This document shows, piece by piece, positions 1 through 7,506 of a stretch of 19,010 nucleotides of DNA. The notes below the pieces were generated by a model, which saw only the letters and a list, made by a program, of their open reading frames with translations, was not told where the DNA came from and did no database searches. The DNA is from an uncultured Verrucomicrobiota bacterium. GTDB taxonomy: Bacteria; Verrucomicrobiota; Verrucomicrobiae; Opitutales; Opitutaceae. Position 1 is the stretch's first letter, and every line of letters starts with the position of its first letter. The DNA is taken from assembly GCA_946482165.1 (NCBI GenBank), contig CAMLQS010000058.1, forward strand, positions 1-19,010, written 5' to 3'. Position numbers and translations under genes: made by a program.

Positions 1-1553
1 AGCAGCGCGAGCGTCAGGTGAACCCAGCCCAGCGTCGCCAGCGGGACCGGCGGCTCCCCGTGCGACCACGCGGGGTTCCAGGAGCCGGTGGCCCGCGCTA
101 TCGCCGGCCAGAACAAAACGGGCGCGAGGCCGACGGCCGCGCAGCCGAGCGCCAAGGCGAGCATCGCGCCGCGCATGAGCGGCCCGCTCTCGTGCGCGTG
201 CGTCGCCGCGCGGGTGCGCGGGGCGCCGAGGAAGACGACCGCGCCGGCCTTGGCGAACGTGGCCAGGGCCAGGGCGCCCGCCAGCGCGAGCATCAGCGCG
301 GCGGGCATCGCGGCCCATGCGGGGTTCCCGTGCGCGGTGGCGGCGTCGAAGAGCCCGAGATAGAGCATCCATTCGCCGACGAAACCGTTGAGCGGCGGCA
401 GCCCCGCGATCGCGGCCGCGCCGAAGGCGAACATCGCCGCCGTCCAGGGCATCGAACGCCACAGGCCGCCCAGACGGCTCATCTCGCGCGTGCCGGTCGC
501 GTGCAGCACCGAGCCGGCGGCGAAGAAGAGCAGCGCCTTGAACAGCCCGTGGTTCCAGACGTGCAACAGCGCCGCGGCCAGCAGCAGGCGTCCCCACGGT
601 TCGTCACCGTGCGCCGCGCCGAGCAGGGCGCCGCCGACGCCGATCATGATGACGCCGACGTTTTCCACCGAGCAGTAGGCGAGGAGCCGCTTGAGGTCGT
701 TTTGCGCGAGGGCGAAGGCGATCCCGAGCAGCGCCGTGACCGAGCCCAAGGCGACGACGACCCATCCCGCCGCCGGCGGCGCGGGGAGCCAGCCGGTGAA
801 GCGGACCAGCCCGTAAACGCCCATCTTGATGGCCACCCCGGACATCAGCGCGGAGACGTGGCTCGGCGCGTTGGCGTGCGCCGACGGCAGCCAGACATGC
901 ACCGGGAACAGGCCGGCCTTCACCGCGAAGCCGGCGAGCGCGAGCCACAGGAGCGGAGCGAGCGCGGCTTGCTCGCGCATCGGGCCGAGTTCCCAGCCGC
1001 CCGTCCGCGCCGCCAGCGAGGCGAAGAAGCCGAACAGGCAAAGCGTGCCCGTGTGCGACGCCGCCAGATACAGCCAGCCCGCGGCGCGAACCGCGGCCCG
1101 CCCGCGTTCGAGCGTGATCAGGAAATAGCTGCTCACGGCGAACAGTTCCCACGCGATGAGGAAATGAAGCCCGTTCGAGGACAACAGGACGACGCCCATG
1201 CTCAGGATCATGGCGCTCCACCAGCGCCGGCCGCGCGGCGCCGATTCGGGGTAGTGCCCGTCCGACCAATATTCGCGCGCGTAGACGGCGCCGGCCGCGC
1301 CGATCACGTTCAACAGGGCGAGAAACAGCGCGGAAAGCCCGTCGAGCCGCAGGTGGATCGTTTCGCCGCCGACGGGAAAGCCGCTCCGCCATTGCCATTC
1401 TTCCGCTCCGCCCAGGACCATCGCCGCCGCGGCGAGGCACGAGCCCGCCGACACGAGCGTGAGCGCGAGCCACGCCCGGGGCCGGCGCGGCCCCAGCAGG
1501 ATCCCCGCGACGAGGCCGAACGCGAAAACGGCGATGAAGGGTCCCGGCGTCAT
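1..1553 (-). CDS. HyfB/NuoL-like proton-conducting transporter subunit, copy 2 (C-terminus cut by window edge)
   Basis: Reading leftward from the ATG at 1553, an open frame runs 517 codons to the left edge with no stop, so the C-terminus is missing. The product is a polytopic membrane protein of the proton-conducting NuoL/HyfB/MrpD family, the antiporter-like subunits of complex I and group 4 hydrogenases. Family signature residues are visible: Glu136 in LIAWELFAVSSY, Lys212 in the VKAGLFPVHVWLPSAHANAP block, a Lys in AIKMGVYGL, a Lys in NDLKRLLAY and a Lys in HGLFKALLF. It is colinear, without gaps over at least the first 212 residues, with the complete paralogue at 2283-4232. By hand count 25 of 30 residues match at 121-150 and 33 of 40 at 211-250. 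The start overlaps the stop of the EIIA gene (ATGA), implying translational coupling. No NADH- or hydrogen-oxidising subunit is visible here. HyfB-like is a family-level call; the exact complex is unknown. Confidence 0.9.
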   Translation of the reverse strand, partial: MTPGPFIAVFAFGLVAGILLGPRRPRAWLALTLVSAGSCLAAAAMVLGGAEEWQWRSGFPVGGETIHLRLDGLSALFLALLNVIGAAGAVYAREYWSDGHYPESAPRGRRWWSAMILSMGVVLLSSNGLHFLIAWELFAVSSYFLITLERGRAAVRAAGWLYLAASHTGTLCLFGFFASLAARTGGWELGPMREQAALAPLLWLALAGFAVKAGLFPVHVWLPSAHANAPSHVSALMSGVAIKMGVYGLVRFTGWLPAPPAAGWVVVALGSVTALLGIAFALAQNDLKRLLAYCSVENVGVIMIGVGGALLGAAHGDEPWGRLLLAAALLHVWNHGLFKALLFFAAGSVLHATGTREMSRLGGLWRSMPWTAAMFAFGAAAIAGLPPLNGFVGEWMLYLGLFDAATAHGNPAWAAMPAALMLALAGALALATFAKAGAVVFLGAPRTRAATHAHESGPLMRGAMLALALGCAAVGLAPVLFWPAIARATGSWNPAWSHGEPPVPLATLGWVHLTLAL

Positions 1554-2257
1554 GGTTTGGCCTCTTCGGGCGCGGCGCTCTTGCCGCTTGGATCCGCCTC
1601 GGCGACCGCGCGGAAAATCTCGTCGTCCGTTCCGGCGCGCGCGAGCAGCTCGCGCACCGGGGGGCGGACGAGCATGCGGCTCAAGCGGCCGAGCAGGTCC
1701 AGGTGCGCGCGCGGCGAAGGCGCGATGAAGAAAAACAAACGCGTGACGGGCGCCTGATCCGGGGCGGGCTCGTCGAGCGGCAGCGCCTCGCGCAAAAACA
1801 GAAGCGCGACGACGCCCGACTCGCGGCCCAGGGTAACCCGCATGGCGGGGTGGGGCACCGCGAAGCCGCCGCCGACGGGGGCGAACACGACGCCGCCCGG
1901 CGCCTGCAGACGCCGCGCGAGGAGGTCGCGCATCTGCGGGGTGGCGCCGGGCAGCGACATGACGACTTGCCGGAACACGTCGTTCACGGCTCCGGGAGCG
2001 ACATCGCGCCAGATGCCGCCGCGCCGCAGCAGCGCTTCGAGCCCCCAGCCGGTGGCGATGCGCGACGCCTCCGGCGCGAGGAATCCGGCGTGCGCGGCGA
2101 GCCCGCGCGTCGCGGCCCAGGTCGCGACCTGCGCGCGATCAAACAGCAAACGCCCCTGGTCCGGCGTGTGCGGGAGCCCTTCGTTGCGAATCCAGCCTTC
2201 GACGACTTTCTCCGAAACGCCGAAGGACTCGGCAATCTGGGTGAGGTTCAGATACAT
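1550..2257 (-). CDS. Helix-turn-helix / PTS EIIA (type-2) domain fusion protein
   Basis: A 235-residue protein. Residues 1-50 look like an excisionase/MerR-type helix-turn-helix (LTQIAESFGVSEKVVEGWIR, then a GRLLFDRAQVATW recognition-wing pattern). Residues about 70-225 look like a PTS EIIA type-2 (fructose/mannitol/Ntr) domain. The expected phospho-histidine is His136 in GGGFAVPHPAM, matching the family pattern of His after a short hydrophobic-Pro stretch. EIIA domains receive phosphate from HPr or NPr; no EIIB or EIIC sugar permease is present, which points to regulation rather than sugar uptake. The frame stays open upstream to 2368, but that extension runs back through the end of the preceding HyfB-like gene. 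The ATG at 2257 begins exactly at the HTH and lies 25 nt past that gene's stop, although no good Shine-Dalgarno sequence is visible. The gene sits between two HyfB-like genes and overlaps the second by 4 nt, so a role in controlling that complex is inferred. Confidence 0.82.
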   Translation of the reverse strand: MYLNLTQIAESFGVSEKVVEGWIRNEGLPHTPDQGRLLFDRAQVATWAATRGLAAHAGFLAPEASRIATGWGLEALLRRGGIWRDVAPGAVNDVFRQVVMSLPGATPQMRDLLARRLQAPGGVVFAPVGGGFAVPHPAMRVTLGRESGVVALLFLREALPLDEPAPDQAPVTRLFFFIAPSPRAHLDLLGRLSRMLVRPPVRELLARAGTDDEIFRAVAEADPSGKSAAPEEAKP

Positions 2258-2282
2258 CGGTAGTGGAAAGGGGTTGGCCGCC

Positions 2283-4232
2283 TCATCGCGTTTCGCCCAG
2301 GAAGGCGAGCAGCCCGAGGGCGGCGACGCCGATGACGAGATAGACGATATACGTCTGGACGCGGCCATGTTGCAGTTTTCGCGCCGCGGTCGCGATCCGC
2401 ATCACCACGCGGCCGGCCGGTTCGAGCACATGCTCGAGCACGGTTTCCGGCGTGTGCCGCTCGAGGCTGGCGCGGGCCGGAAAGGTCTCGGCGGCGGCAT
2501 GCTCGTGACGTTGCGGCCGGAGGATCCAGGCGAACCATTCGGTGACGATGCCCGCGAACGATCCGGCGGTGTATTGCATGCGCGGCGCGGGGGCGGCGTA
2601 GCCGCAATCCCAGGTGAGCGCCCGGCGCAGGGCGTTTTGACGCGCAAGATTCCAGAGCAGGGACGCGCCGGCGATCGCCGCGAAGGCGAGGGCCGCGTGG
2701 AAGCCGCCGAGAACATCCAGAGGCGCGGGGGCGGTCGGAGTTTCCCAGGCGGGATTCCACGTCGCCGCCGCGCGGGAGAGGGCGGGCCAGAAAAGCGAGG
2801 GAACCAATCCGATCGCCACGCATGCGGCCGCAAGGCCGAGCATGGGGCCGCGCATCCAGGGGCCGCATTCATGGGCCCGCGACGCGCGTTCGCCGCGCGG
2901 CGCGCCGAGAAAGACGACGCCGCAGACTTTCACGAAGCAGGCGAGCGCCAGGGCGCCGGTGAGGCCCAGCAACAGGGTGGCGAGCGCCGCGCCCAAGGCC
3001 GGGTAGCCGCCGGCGTTCACCGCGTCGAACAGGCCGAGATAGACCAGGAATTCGCTGACGAAACCGTTGAGCGGCGGCAGGCCGGAGATCGCGACGGCGC
3101 CCAAGGCGAAGAGCCCCGCGGTCCACGGCATTTTTTGCCAGAGGCCGCCGAGGCGGCTCATCTCGCGGGTGCCGGTCGCGTGGAGCACCGCGCCGGCGCC
3201 GAGAAAGAGCAGGGACTTGAAGAGTCCGTGGTTCCACACGTGCAGCAGCCCGCCCGCCAGCGCCAGCCGCCCCCAGGCGGCGTTTTCGCGCCCGACGGCG
3301 ATCAGGGCGAATCCGACCCCGACGAGGATGATGCCGATGTTCTCGACGCTGTGGTAGGCGAGCAGCCGTTTCAGATCGTGCTGTCCGAGGGCGAAGGCCA
3401 CGCCGAGCACCGCGCTCGCCGCGCCGAGCAACGCGACGACCCAGCCGAGGGACGGCGGCACGGGAAGCCATCCGCTGAAGCGCACGAGGCCGTAGATGCC
3501 GAGCTTGATCGTCATGCCGGACATGATGGCCGAGACATGGCTCGGCGCGTTCGCGTGGGCCGAGGGGAGCCAGATGTGCAGCGGGAATAGTCCCGCCTTC
3601 ACGCCGAACGCGAACAGCGCGAGCCAGAAGACCGGGGCCAGGGCGGTCTGTTCGCGCATCGGGCCGAGTTCCCAGGAGCCGGTGCGCGCGGCGAGAATCG
3701 CGAAGAAGGCGAAGAGGCACAGCGTCGCCGCGTGCGACGCCCCGAGATAGAGCCAGCCGGCGGCGCGGACCTCGGCCCGGCTTCGGTCCAGCGTGATCAG
3801 GAAGTAGCTGCTGACGGTGAAGATTTCCCAGGCGATCAGGAAATGCAGTCCGTTCGAGGCCAGCAGAACGAAGGCGATGGCGGCCAGGAGAACGCTCCAC
3901 CAGACACGGCCGGTGCGCGCGGATCGCGGATGGTCCCGGGCGCTCCAGTATTCCCGCGAGTAGATCGTGCCGGCGGCGCCGACCACGCCGAGCAAGGCGA
4001 GGAAGACGGCGCCGATCGAATCGAGGCGCAGGTAAAGCGGTTCGCCTCCGACGTCGAAGTTGCTCCGCCAGGACCACGCCTCGCCGGAGCACAGGATGCG
4101 GACGGCCGCGATGAAAGCCGCCGCGGCGCCCGCGAGCGTCGAGAGCAGCCAGAGTTTCGCGTTGGTCCAGCCGACGGCCGCTCCGACCGCGAGGGCCGCT
4201 CCGGCGAGCAAGAGTGCCAGACCGACGTTCAT
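2283..4232 (-). CDS. HyfB/NuoL-like proton-conducting transporter subunit, copy 1 (complete)
   Basis: A complete 649-residue polytopic membrane protein of the proton-conducting NuoL/HyfB/HycC family. Charged residues typical of the proton path are present: Glu136 in LIAWEIFTVSSY, Lys212 in VKAGLFPLHIWLPSAHANAP, Lys243, Lys288 in HDLKRLLAYHSVENIG and Lys339 in HGLFKSLLF. The C-terminal WDCGY and MQYTAGSFAG motifs are those I associate with HycC/HyfB rather than NuoL or NdhF. It ends in a membrane segment and a short basic tail. The ATG at 4232 starts directly with a hydrophobic helix and no strong Shine-Dalgarno is evident. It lies 90 bp downstream of the SulP gene and 25 bp upstream of the HTH-EIIA gene, so one transcript is likely. 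Tandem HyfB-like copies suggest a complex with two antiporter-like modules. Alternatives are a Mrp-type Na+/H+ antiporter or a DabB-like carbon-uptake partner; the C-terminal motifs favour HyfB. Confidence 0.92.
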   Translation of the reverse strand: MNVGLALLLAGAALAVGAAVGWTNAKLWLLSTLAGAAAAFIAAVRILCSGEAWSWRSNFDVGGEPLYLRLDSIGAVFLALLGVVGAAGTIYSREYWSARDHPRSARTGRVWWSVLLAAIAFVLLASNGLHFLIAWEIFTVSSYFLITLDRSRAEVRAAGWLYLGASHAATLCLFAFFAILAARTGSWELGPMREQTALAPVFWLALFAFGVKAGLFPLHIWLPSAHANAPSHVSAIMSGMTIKLGIYGLVRFSGWLPVPPSLGWVVALLGAASAVLGVAFALGQHDLKRLLAYHSVENIGIILVGVGFALIAVGRENAAWGRLALAGGLLHVWNHGLFKSLLFLGAGAVLHATGTREMSRLGGLWQKMPWTAGLFALGAVAISGLPPLNGFVSEFLVYLGLFDAVNAGGYPALGAALATLLLGLTGALALACFVKVCGVVFLGAPRGERASRAHECGPWMRGPMLGLAAACVAIGLVPSLFWPALSRAAATWNPAWETPTAPAPLDVLGGFHAALAFAAIAGASLLWNLARQNALRRALTWDCGYAAPAPRMQYTAGSFAGIVTEWFAWILRPQRHEHAAAETFPARASLERHTPETVLEHVLEPAGRVVMRIATAARKLQHGRVQTYIVYLVIGVAALGLLAFLGETR

Positions 4233-4322
4233 CGGACTCAGGAGTAGCGGATGGGGGAAAGCGGCGCGATCATCTTTGTTTGGCGGCGTGCGAGAGCGCC
4301 ATGCGGCGGCGCGGAGTGGCGG

Positions 4323-6167
4323 TCATTCCGCTTCGTCGTCTTTGCGTCCGCCGCTTTGCGCCGCAGACGACGACGGACGTTTCAAGATGCGGCTGGTTCG
4401 TTCCAGCGCCTCGGATAGTTCGCGACGCGCGGTCTCGAGCTCTTGTTTTTCAGCGTGCAGGGTCTCGCGCGTTTCCGGCGGTTCGACGACCGGCGGCAGC
4501 CCGAGGATTTCCCGCGCCCGCGCGAGCGAAGCGGTGATGTGGGGGCAGACGTTTTCCTGGCCGAGCCGATCGATGAAGCCGGCGTTCTCCATGGCGGCCA
4601 GCGGCTGCGTGTGCGGGGCGCTGAGGATCAGGTGTTTTCCCTTTGCGCGAAGTTTCGCGTGCAAGTCCTCCAGCGCCCGCAGGCCGGTCGCGTCGATCGC
4701 CAGGACCTTGCGCACGCGCAGGATCAGGACTTCGGGTTCCTGCTTCGCGCGTTTGAGCTCGTCGTCGAGCTTGTCCACGACGCCGAAGAAGAACGCGCCA
4801 AAGACGCGGAAGACGAGCACGCCGTCGGGCACTTGTTTCCCGACCAATGAATGGTGGGAGCCTTCGGTCTCGGTCGACTCGTCGACCGCGCTGATGTGCG
4901 AGGTTTCCGAGATGCGTTTCACCATGAGGAGCGAGGCGAGCACCACGCCGACCTCGACCGCGAGGGTGAGGTTGGTGAGCACGGTCAGTCCGAGGGTGGC
5001 GACGAAGACGGACGAGTCGCTCAAGGGCCATCTGGCCAGTCGCGCGAACTGTTTCCACGACACCATCCGATACGCGGCGACGACGAGGATCGCGCTGAGG
5101 GCGCCGAGCGGGATGTAGGAGACCAGGGGCGCGGCGGCGAGGAGCAGCACGAGCAGCAGCACCGAGTGGGAAATGCCGGCGAAGGGCGTGCGCGCGCCCG
5201 AGCGGACGTTTACGACGGAGCGGGCGACGGCCCCGGTGGCGGGGATGCAGCCGAAGAGCGGCCCGACGATGTTGGCGATGCCTTGTCCGACCAGCTCCTG
5301 GTTCGAATCGTGCCGGTCGTCCAGCATGCCGTCGGTGACGACGGCGCAGAGCAGGGCCTGCATCGCGACGAGCATGGCGATGGTGAAGGCCGGTTGCACC
5401 AGTTCCTTCAGCGTGGCCCAGTCGGCGGTGGGGAAATGAAAGGGCGGAAGCTGTCGCGAGAACTCCCCGAACTCCGAGCCGATGGTCGCAATCTGCCACT
5501 TTTCGTGCAGCCCGAAGCCGGCGACGACGAGCGTGGCGACGAGCAAGCCCGCCATCGCGCCGGGCACATACCGGGAGAGCCGCGCGGGCCAGAGTCCGAT
5601 CAGAGCGACGGACGCGATCGAGAGCGCGAGCGTCGCCCAGTGGATGCCGTCCAGGTTGCCGCCGAGCACTTGCAGTTTCCCGACGAAATCGACGGGCAGT
5701 TTCTCCACGTCGAGCCCGAAGAAGTTTTTGATTTGCGAACTCAGGATGAGGATCGCGATGCCCTTTGTGAAAGCGCGGGAGACGGGGTAGGGGATGAAGC
5801 GGATGATCGAGCCCAGGCGGGCGAAGCCCATGACGCACAGCATGGCTCCGGCCATCATGGTGCAGAGCAGCAGGCCGTTTGCGCCGTGGCCTTGCATCAC
5901 GCCGTAGGTGATGATGACAAAGGCGCCGGTGGGGCCGCCGATTTGCACGCGGGAGCCGCCGAGAGCCGCGATGATGAAGCCGCCGATGATGGCGGTGAAA
6001 AGCCCCTGTTCCGGCCGGACGCCGGACGCGATGGCGAAGGCCATCGAGAGAGGGAACGCGACGGTCATGACGTTCAACCCCGCCATGAAATCCCGGCGGA
6101 ACTGCGCGCCGGAATAGTTGCTCAGCGTTTCGAGCAGCTTAGGTCGAAAGGAAAGCGATATGGCCAT
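4323..6167 (-). CDS. SulP/SLC26 family inorganic anion transporter with STAS domain
   Basis: A 614-residue protein. The first 440 or so residues form the SulP transmembrane core: RRDFMAGLNVMTVAFPLSMA near residue 25, the IGGPTGAF signature near 77-83, and RFIPYPVSRAFTKGIAILI further on. A cytoplasmic STAS domain follows at about 445-555 (GVLVFRVFGAFFFG, then LAIDATGLRALEDL). Residues about 562-600 are charged and heptad-like, probably a short coiled coil, an extra tail after STAS. Family members move sulfate, bicarbonate or dicarboxylates by H+ or Na+ symport or by exchange; the substrate cannot be read from this sequence. The open frame allows a TTG at 6182, but the ATG at 6167 gives the usual short N-terminus and is preferred. 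It is followed after 90 bp by the HyfB-like operon on the same strand, which makes coupling of anion uptake to proton motive force plausible but unproven. Confidence 0.93.
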   Translation of the reverse strand: MAISLSFRPKLLETLSNYSGAQFRRDFMAGLNVMTVAFPLSMAFAIASGVRPEQGLFTAIIGGFIIAALGGSRVQIGGPTGAFVIITYGVMQGHGANGLLLCTMMAGAMLCVMGFARLGSIIRFIPYPVSRAFTKGIAILILSSQIKNFFGLDVEKLPVDFVGKLQVLGGNLDGIHWATLALSIASVALIGLWPARLSRYVPGAMAGLLVATLVVAGFGLHEKWQIATIGSEFGEFSRQLPPFHFPTADWATLKELVQPAFTIAMLVAMQALLCAVVTDGMLDDRHDSNQELVGQGIANIVGPLFGCIPATGAVARSVVNVRSGARTPFAGISHSVLLLVLLLAAAPLVSYIPLGALSAILVVAAYRMVSWKQFARLARWPLSDSSVFVATLGLTVLTNLTLAVEVGVVLASLLMVKRISETSHISAVDESTETEGSHHSLVGKQVPDGVLVFRVFGAFFFGVVDKLDDELKRAKQEPEVLILRVRKVLAIDATGLRALEDLHAKLRAKGKHLILSAPHTQPLAAMENAGFIDRLGQENVCPHITASLARAREILGLPPVVEPPETRETLHAEKQELETARRELSEALERTSRILKRPSSSAAQSGGRKDDEAE

Positions 6168-6328
6168 GGTCGAGGGCCGCAATAGCCGCCACGTTCAAGG
6201 GCCGCAACTTCGGCGCACGCCGGGACGCACGATTTCAGTTCGACGCATGCCCTTCCTTCATGAGGGCACGGGTCTCCTGAGGTTGTTTGTGTGTGCGCGC
6301 GATGTTGTCGGTGGCGTTTTCCGGACGA

Positions 6329-6343
6329 AAGCGCTCCGCGCTT
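6329..6343. repeat. Small perfect inverted repeat (hairpin) between RNase III-like and SulP genes
   Basis: AAGCGC-TCC-GCGCTT forms a 6-bp stem with a 3-nt loop. On the minus strand it lies about 80 nt past the RNase III-like stop and is followed by TCG rather than a T run, so it is at best a weak terminator. The rest of the 6168-6425 gap (258 bp) holds no gene I can support. A second, looser hairpin (TGCCCT/AGGGCA, 6248-6268, 9-nt loop) sits nearer the SulP start. Confidence 0.3.
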
Positions 6344-6425
6344 CCGCTACGGGGGATGCCGTCTCCGAGCGGATTGCCGCGGCTTGGTTCGGGCCTTGGC
6401 GTCTGTGCGCCGAGAACCGTTTGGA

Positions 6426-6752
6426 TCAGCGACGCTGGCGGCGGCGGTTGGCTTCCTGGCGCTGGAAGGAGGGCAGGATGCGGGCCTCGATGTAGGCGAA
6501 GGCGGCGGCGAGGCCCTGTTGTTGGTAGACGAGGCCGAACTCGGCTTCGACGCGAGTGGGGCGTCCGAGGGATTGAAGGAAGGAGTTGGCGGTCAGGCGG
6601 AGGAAAGTCTCGGTGTCGAGATGGCCGACGGTGCGGAGGATGTATTCGCGGGCCCAGAGCGCGAGGACGGCGTCGCCGGTCCAGGCGAGGGCCTGTTCGG
6701 CCGCGGGATCGGTGGGCGGATTGACAACCGCGATGGGCGTGGAGGCGGGCAT
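6426..6752 (-). CDS. Short RNase III-domain (Mini-III-like) protein
   Basis: A 108-residue protein whose core is a single RNase III-like fold. ALAWTGDAVLALWAREYIL matches the RNase III signature in its Mini-III form (Ala rather than Glu four residues before the GD aspartate). VEAEFGLVYQQQGLAAAFAY resembles the second conserved helix that carries the other metal ligands. There the Glu is kept but the position normally Asp three residues earlier is Thr, so activity may be lost or changed. There is no double-stranded RNA-binding domain, as in Mini-III, and the C-terminus is very basic (RRRQRR). Mini-III trims 23S rRNA precursors in Firmicutes; a role here is unknown. The frame is open to 6962, but the upstream part is Arg/Pro-rich low-complexity sequence, so I start at the ATG at 6752. 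That start lies within a 14-bp palindrome and has only a weak Shine-Dalgarno. Confidence 0.7.
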   Translation of the reverse strand: MPASTPIAVVNPPTDPAAEQALAWTGDAVLALWAREYILRTVGHLDTETFLRLTANSFLQSLGRPTRVEAEFGLVYQQQGLAAAFAYIEARILPSFQRQEANRRRQRR

Positions 6753-6762
6753 GCCGGCATGC
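6749..6762. repeat. 14-bp perfect palindrome overlapping the RNase III-like start codon
   Basis: GCATGCCGGCATGC reads identically on both strands and contains the ATG at 6752. It could bind a dimeric regulator or form a structure that limits initiation. It may also be chance in GC-rich DNA. Confidence 0.4.
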
Positions 6763-6814
6763 TCAACTCGGGCGCGGGCGCGGGCCAAGACGGAAGCGCG
6801 CGGCCGATCGGACG

Positions 6815-6833
6815 ACGCGCGATCATCGCGCGT
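6815..6833. promoter_or_regulatory. 19-bp near-perfect palindrome, candidate operator or terminator
   Basis: ACGCGCGATCATCGCGCGT has two 9-nt arms around one central base. It lies about 83 nt past the response regulator stop and 63 nt before the RNase III-like start. No T run follows on the minus strand, so an operator or structural role is as likely as termination. The surrounding gap, 6753-6915, is short and otherwise featureless. Confidence 0.4.
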
Positions 6834-6915
6834 TCCGCGCGGCCTCGGCTTCGTCGGCCAATCCACGGGCGGAGGGACCGGCCGTCCACCGGTTCGGGGG
6901 CTTTGAGCGACGGGG

Positions 6916-7506
6916 CTATTTCCAGAGCGAGTTTTGAGTCGGGTCCACCCCAAGTTTTTCAAGCTCGGGCACGATGTGCTCCTTGTAGCATTTCGGGCAG
7001 ATGCCGTGGGTGAACTGGGCGTCGGTCCGGGCCGACAGGTAGGTCTCCAATTGCTGCCAGTAATTCTGGTCGTCGCGGATGCACTTGCAGTAGGAGCAAA
7101 TCGGCAGGAAGCCGGACAGCTCGAAGACTTCGTGCTGCAACTTCAGCAGGCGCTCCGCCACGCGCAGTCGTGCGGCGAGTTGCTGTTCGTCGAGGGGCTT
7201 GGTGATGAAATCGTCCGCCCCGGCCTCCATGCCCGCGAGGAAGGACTCCTTGCCGGAGAACACGGTCAACAGCATCACATAGGTGTATTTCGTTCCGTGG
7301 CCGGCCCGGATGCGGCGGCAAAGCTCGAGCCCGTCCACCTCCGGCATGTTCCAGTCGGTGATCACCACCGGGAAGGCCTGCGCCCGGAGCGTCGCCCAGG
7401 CCGAGGCTCCGTCGGCGGCCTCGACGACTTCGTGTCCGAGGCTCCTCAGGGTTTCGGCGAGGATCAGGCGAGTGGTGTCGTCGTCATCGACGATCAGGAT
7501 TTTCAT
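6916..7506 (-). CDS. CheY-like response regulator with C-terminal four-cysteine module
   Basis: A 196-residue protein. Residues 1-120 are a complete receiver domain: acidic cluster D7-D10, phospho-acceptor Asp51 in VVITDWNMPEVDG, Thr81 and Lys103 in FITKP. Residues about 121-185 hold FLPICSYCKCIRDD, YWQQLETYLSA and FTHGICPKCY. C137, C140, C170 and C173 form two CxxC pairs suited to a zinc or other metal site. I recognise this tail as one that recurs after receiver or PAS domains in Verrucomicrobiota and Deltaproteobacteria; its function is not known to me. There is no DNA-binding or enzymatic output domain. The ATG at 7506 lies inside the end of the hybrid kinase gene (23-nt overlap) and has no Shine-Dalgarno, so translation is probably coupled. 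It is the likely phosphorelay partner of that kinase's HPt domain. Confidence 0.92.
   Translation of the reverse strand: MKILIVDDDDTTRLILAETLRSLGHEVVEAADGASAWATLRAQAFPVVITDWNMPEVDGLELCRRIRAGHGTKYTYVMLLTVFSGKESFLAGMEAGADDFITKPLDEQQLAARLRVAERLLKLQHEVFELSGFLPICSYCKCIRDDQNYWQQLETYLSARTDAQFTHGICPKCYKEHIVPELEKLGVDPTQNSLWK

Noticed and set aside
18..1757. Plus-strand 579-codon open frame and the other Arg/Pro-rich frames over the HyfB-like genes
   Set aside because: Low-complexity shadow frames; the minus-strand frame gives conserved HyfB motifs along its entire length.
2258..2368. Longer start for the HTH-EIIA protein
   Set aside because: The extra 37 codons overlap the end of the HyfB-like gene out of frame and are Ser/Ala-rich with no domain content.
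6753..6962. 70-residue N-terminal extension of the RNase III-like protein
   Set aside because: Arg/Pro-rich, overlaps the end of the response regulator gene, and covers the palindrome and intergenic DNA.
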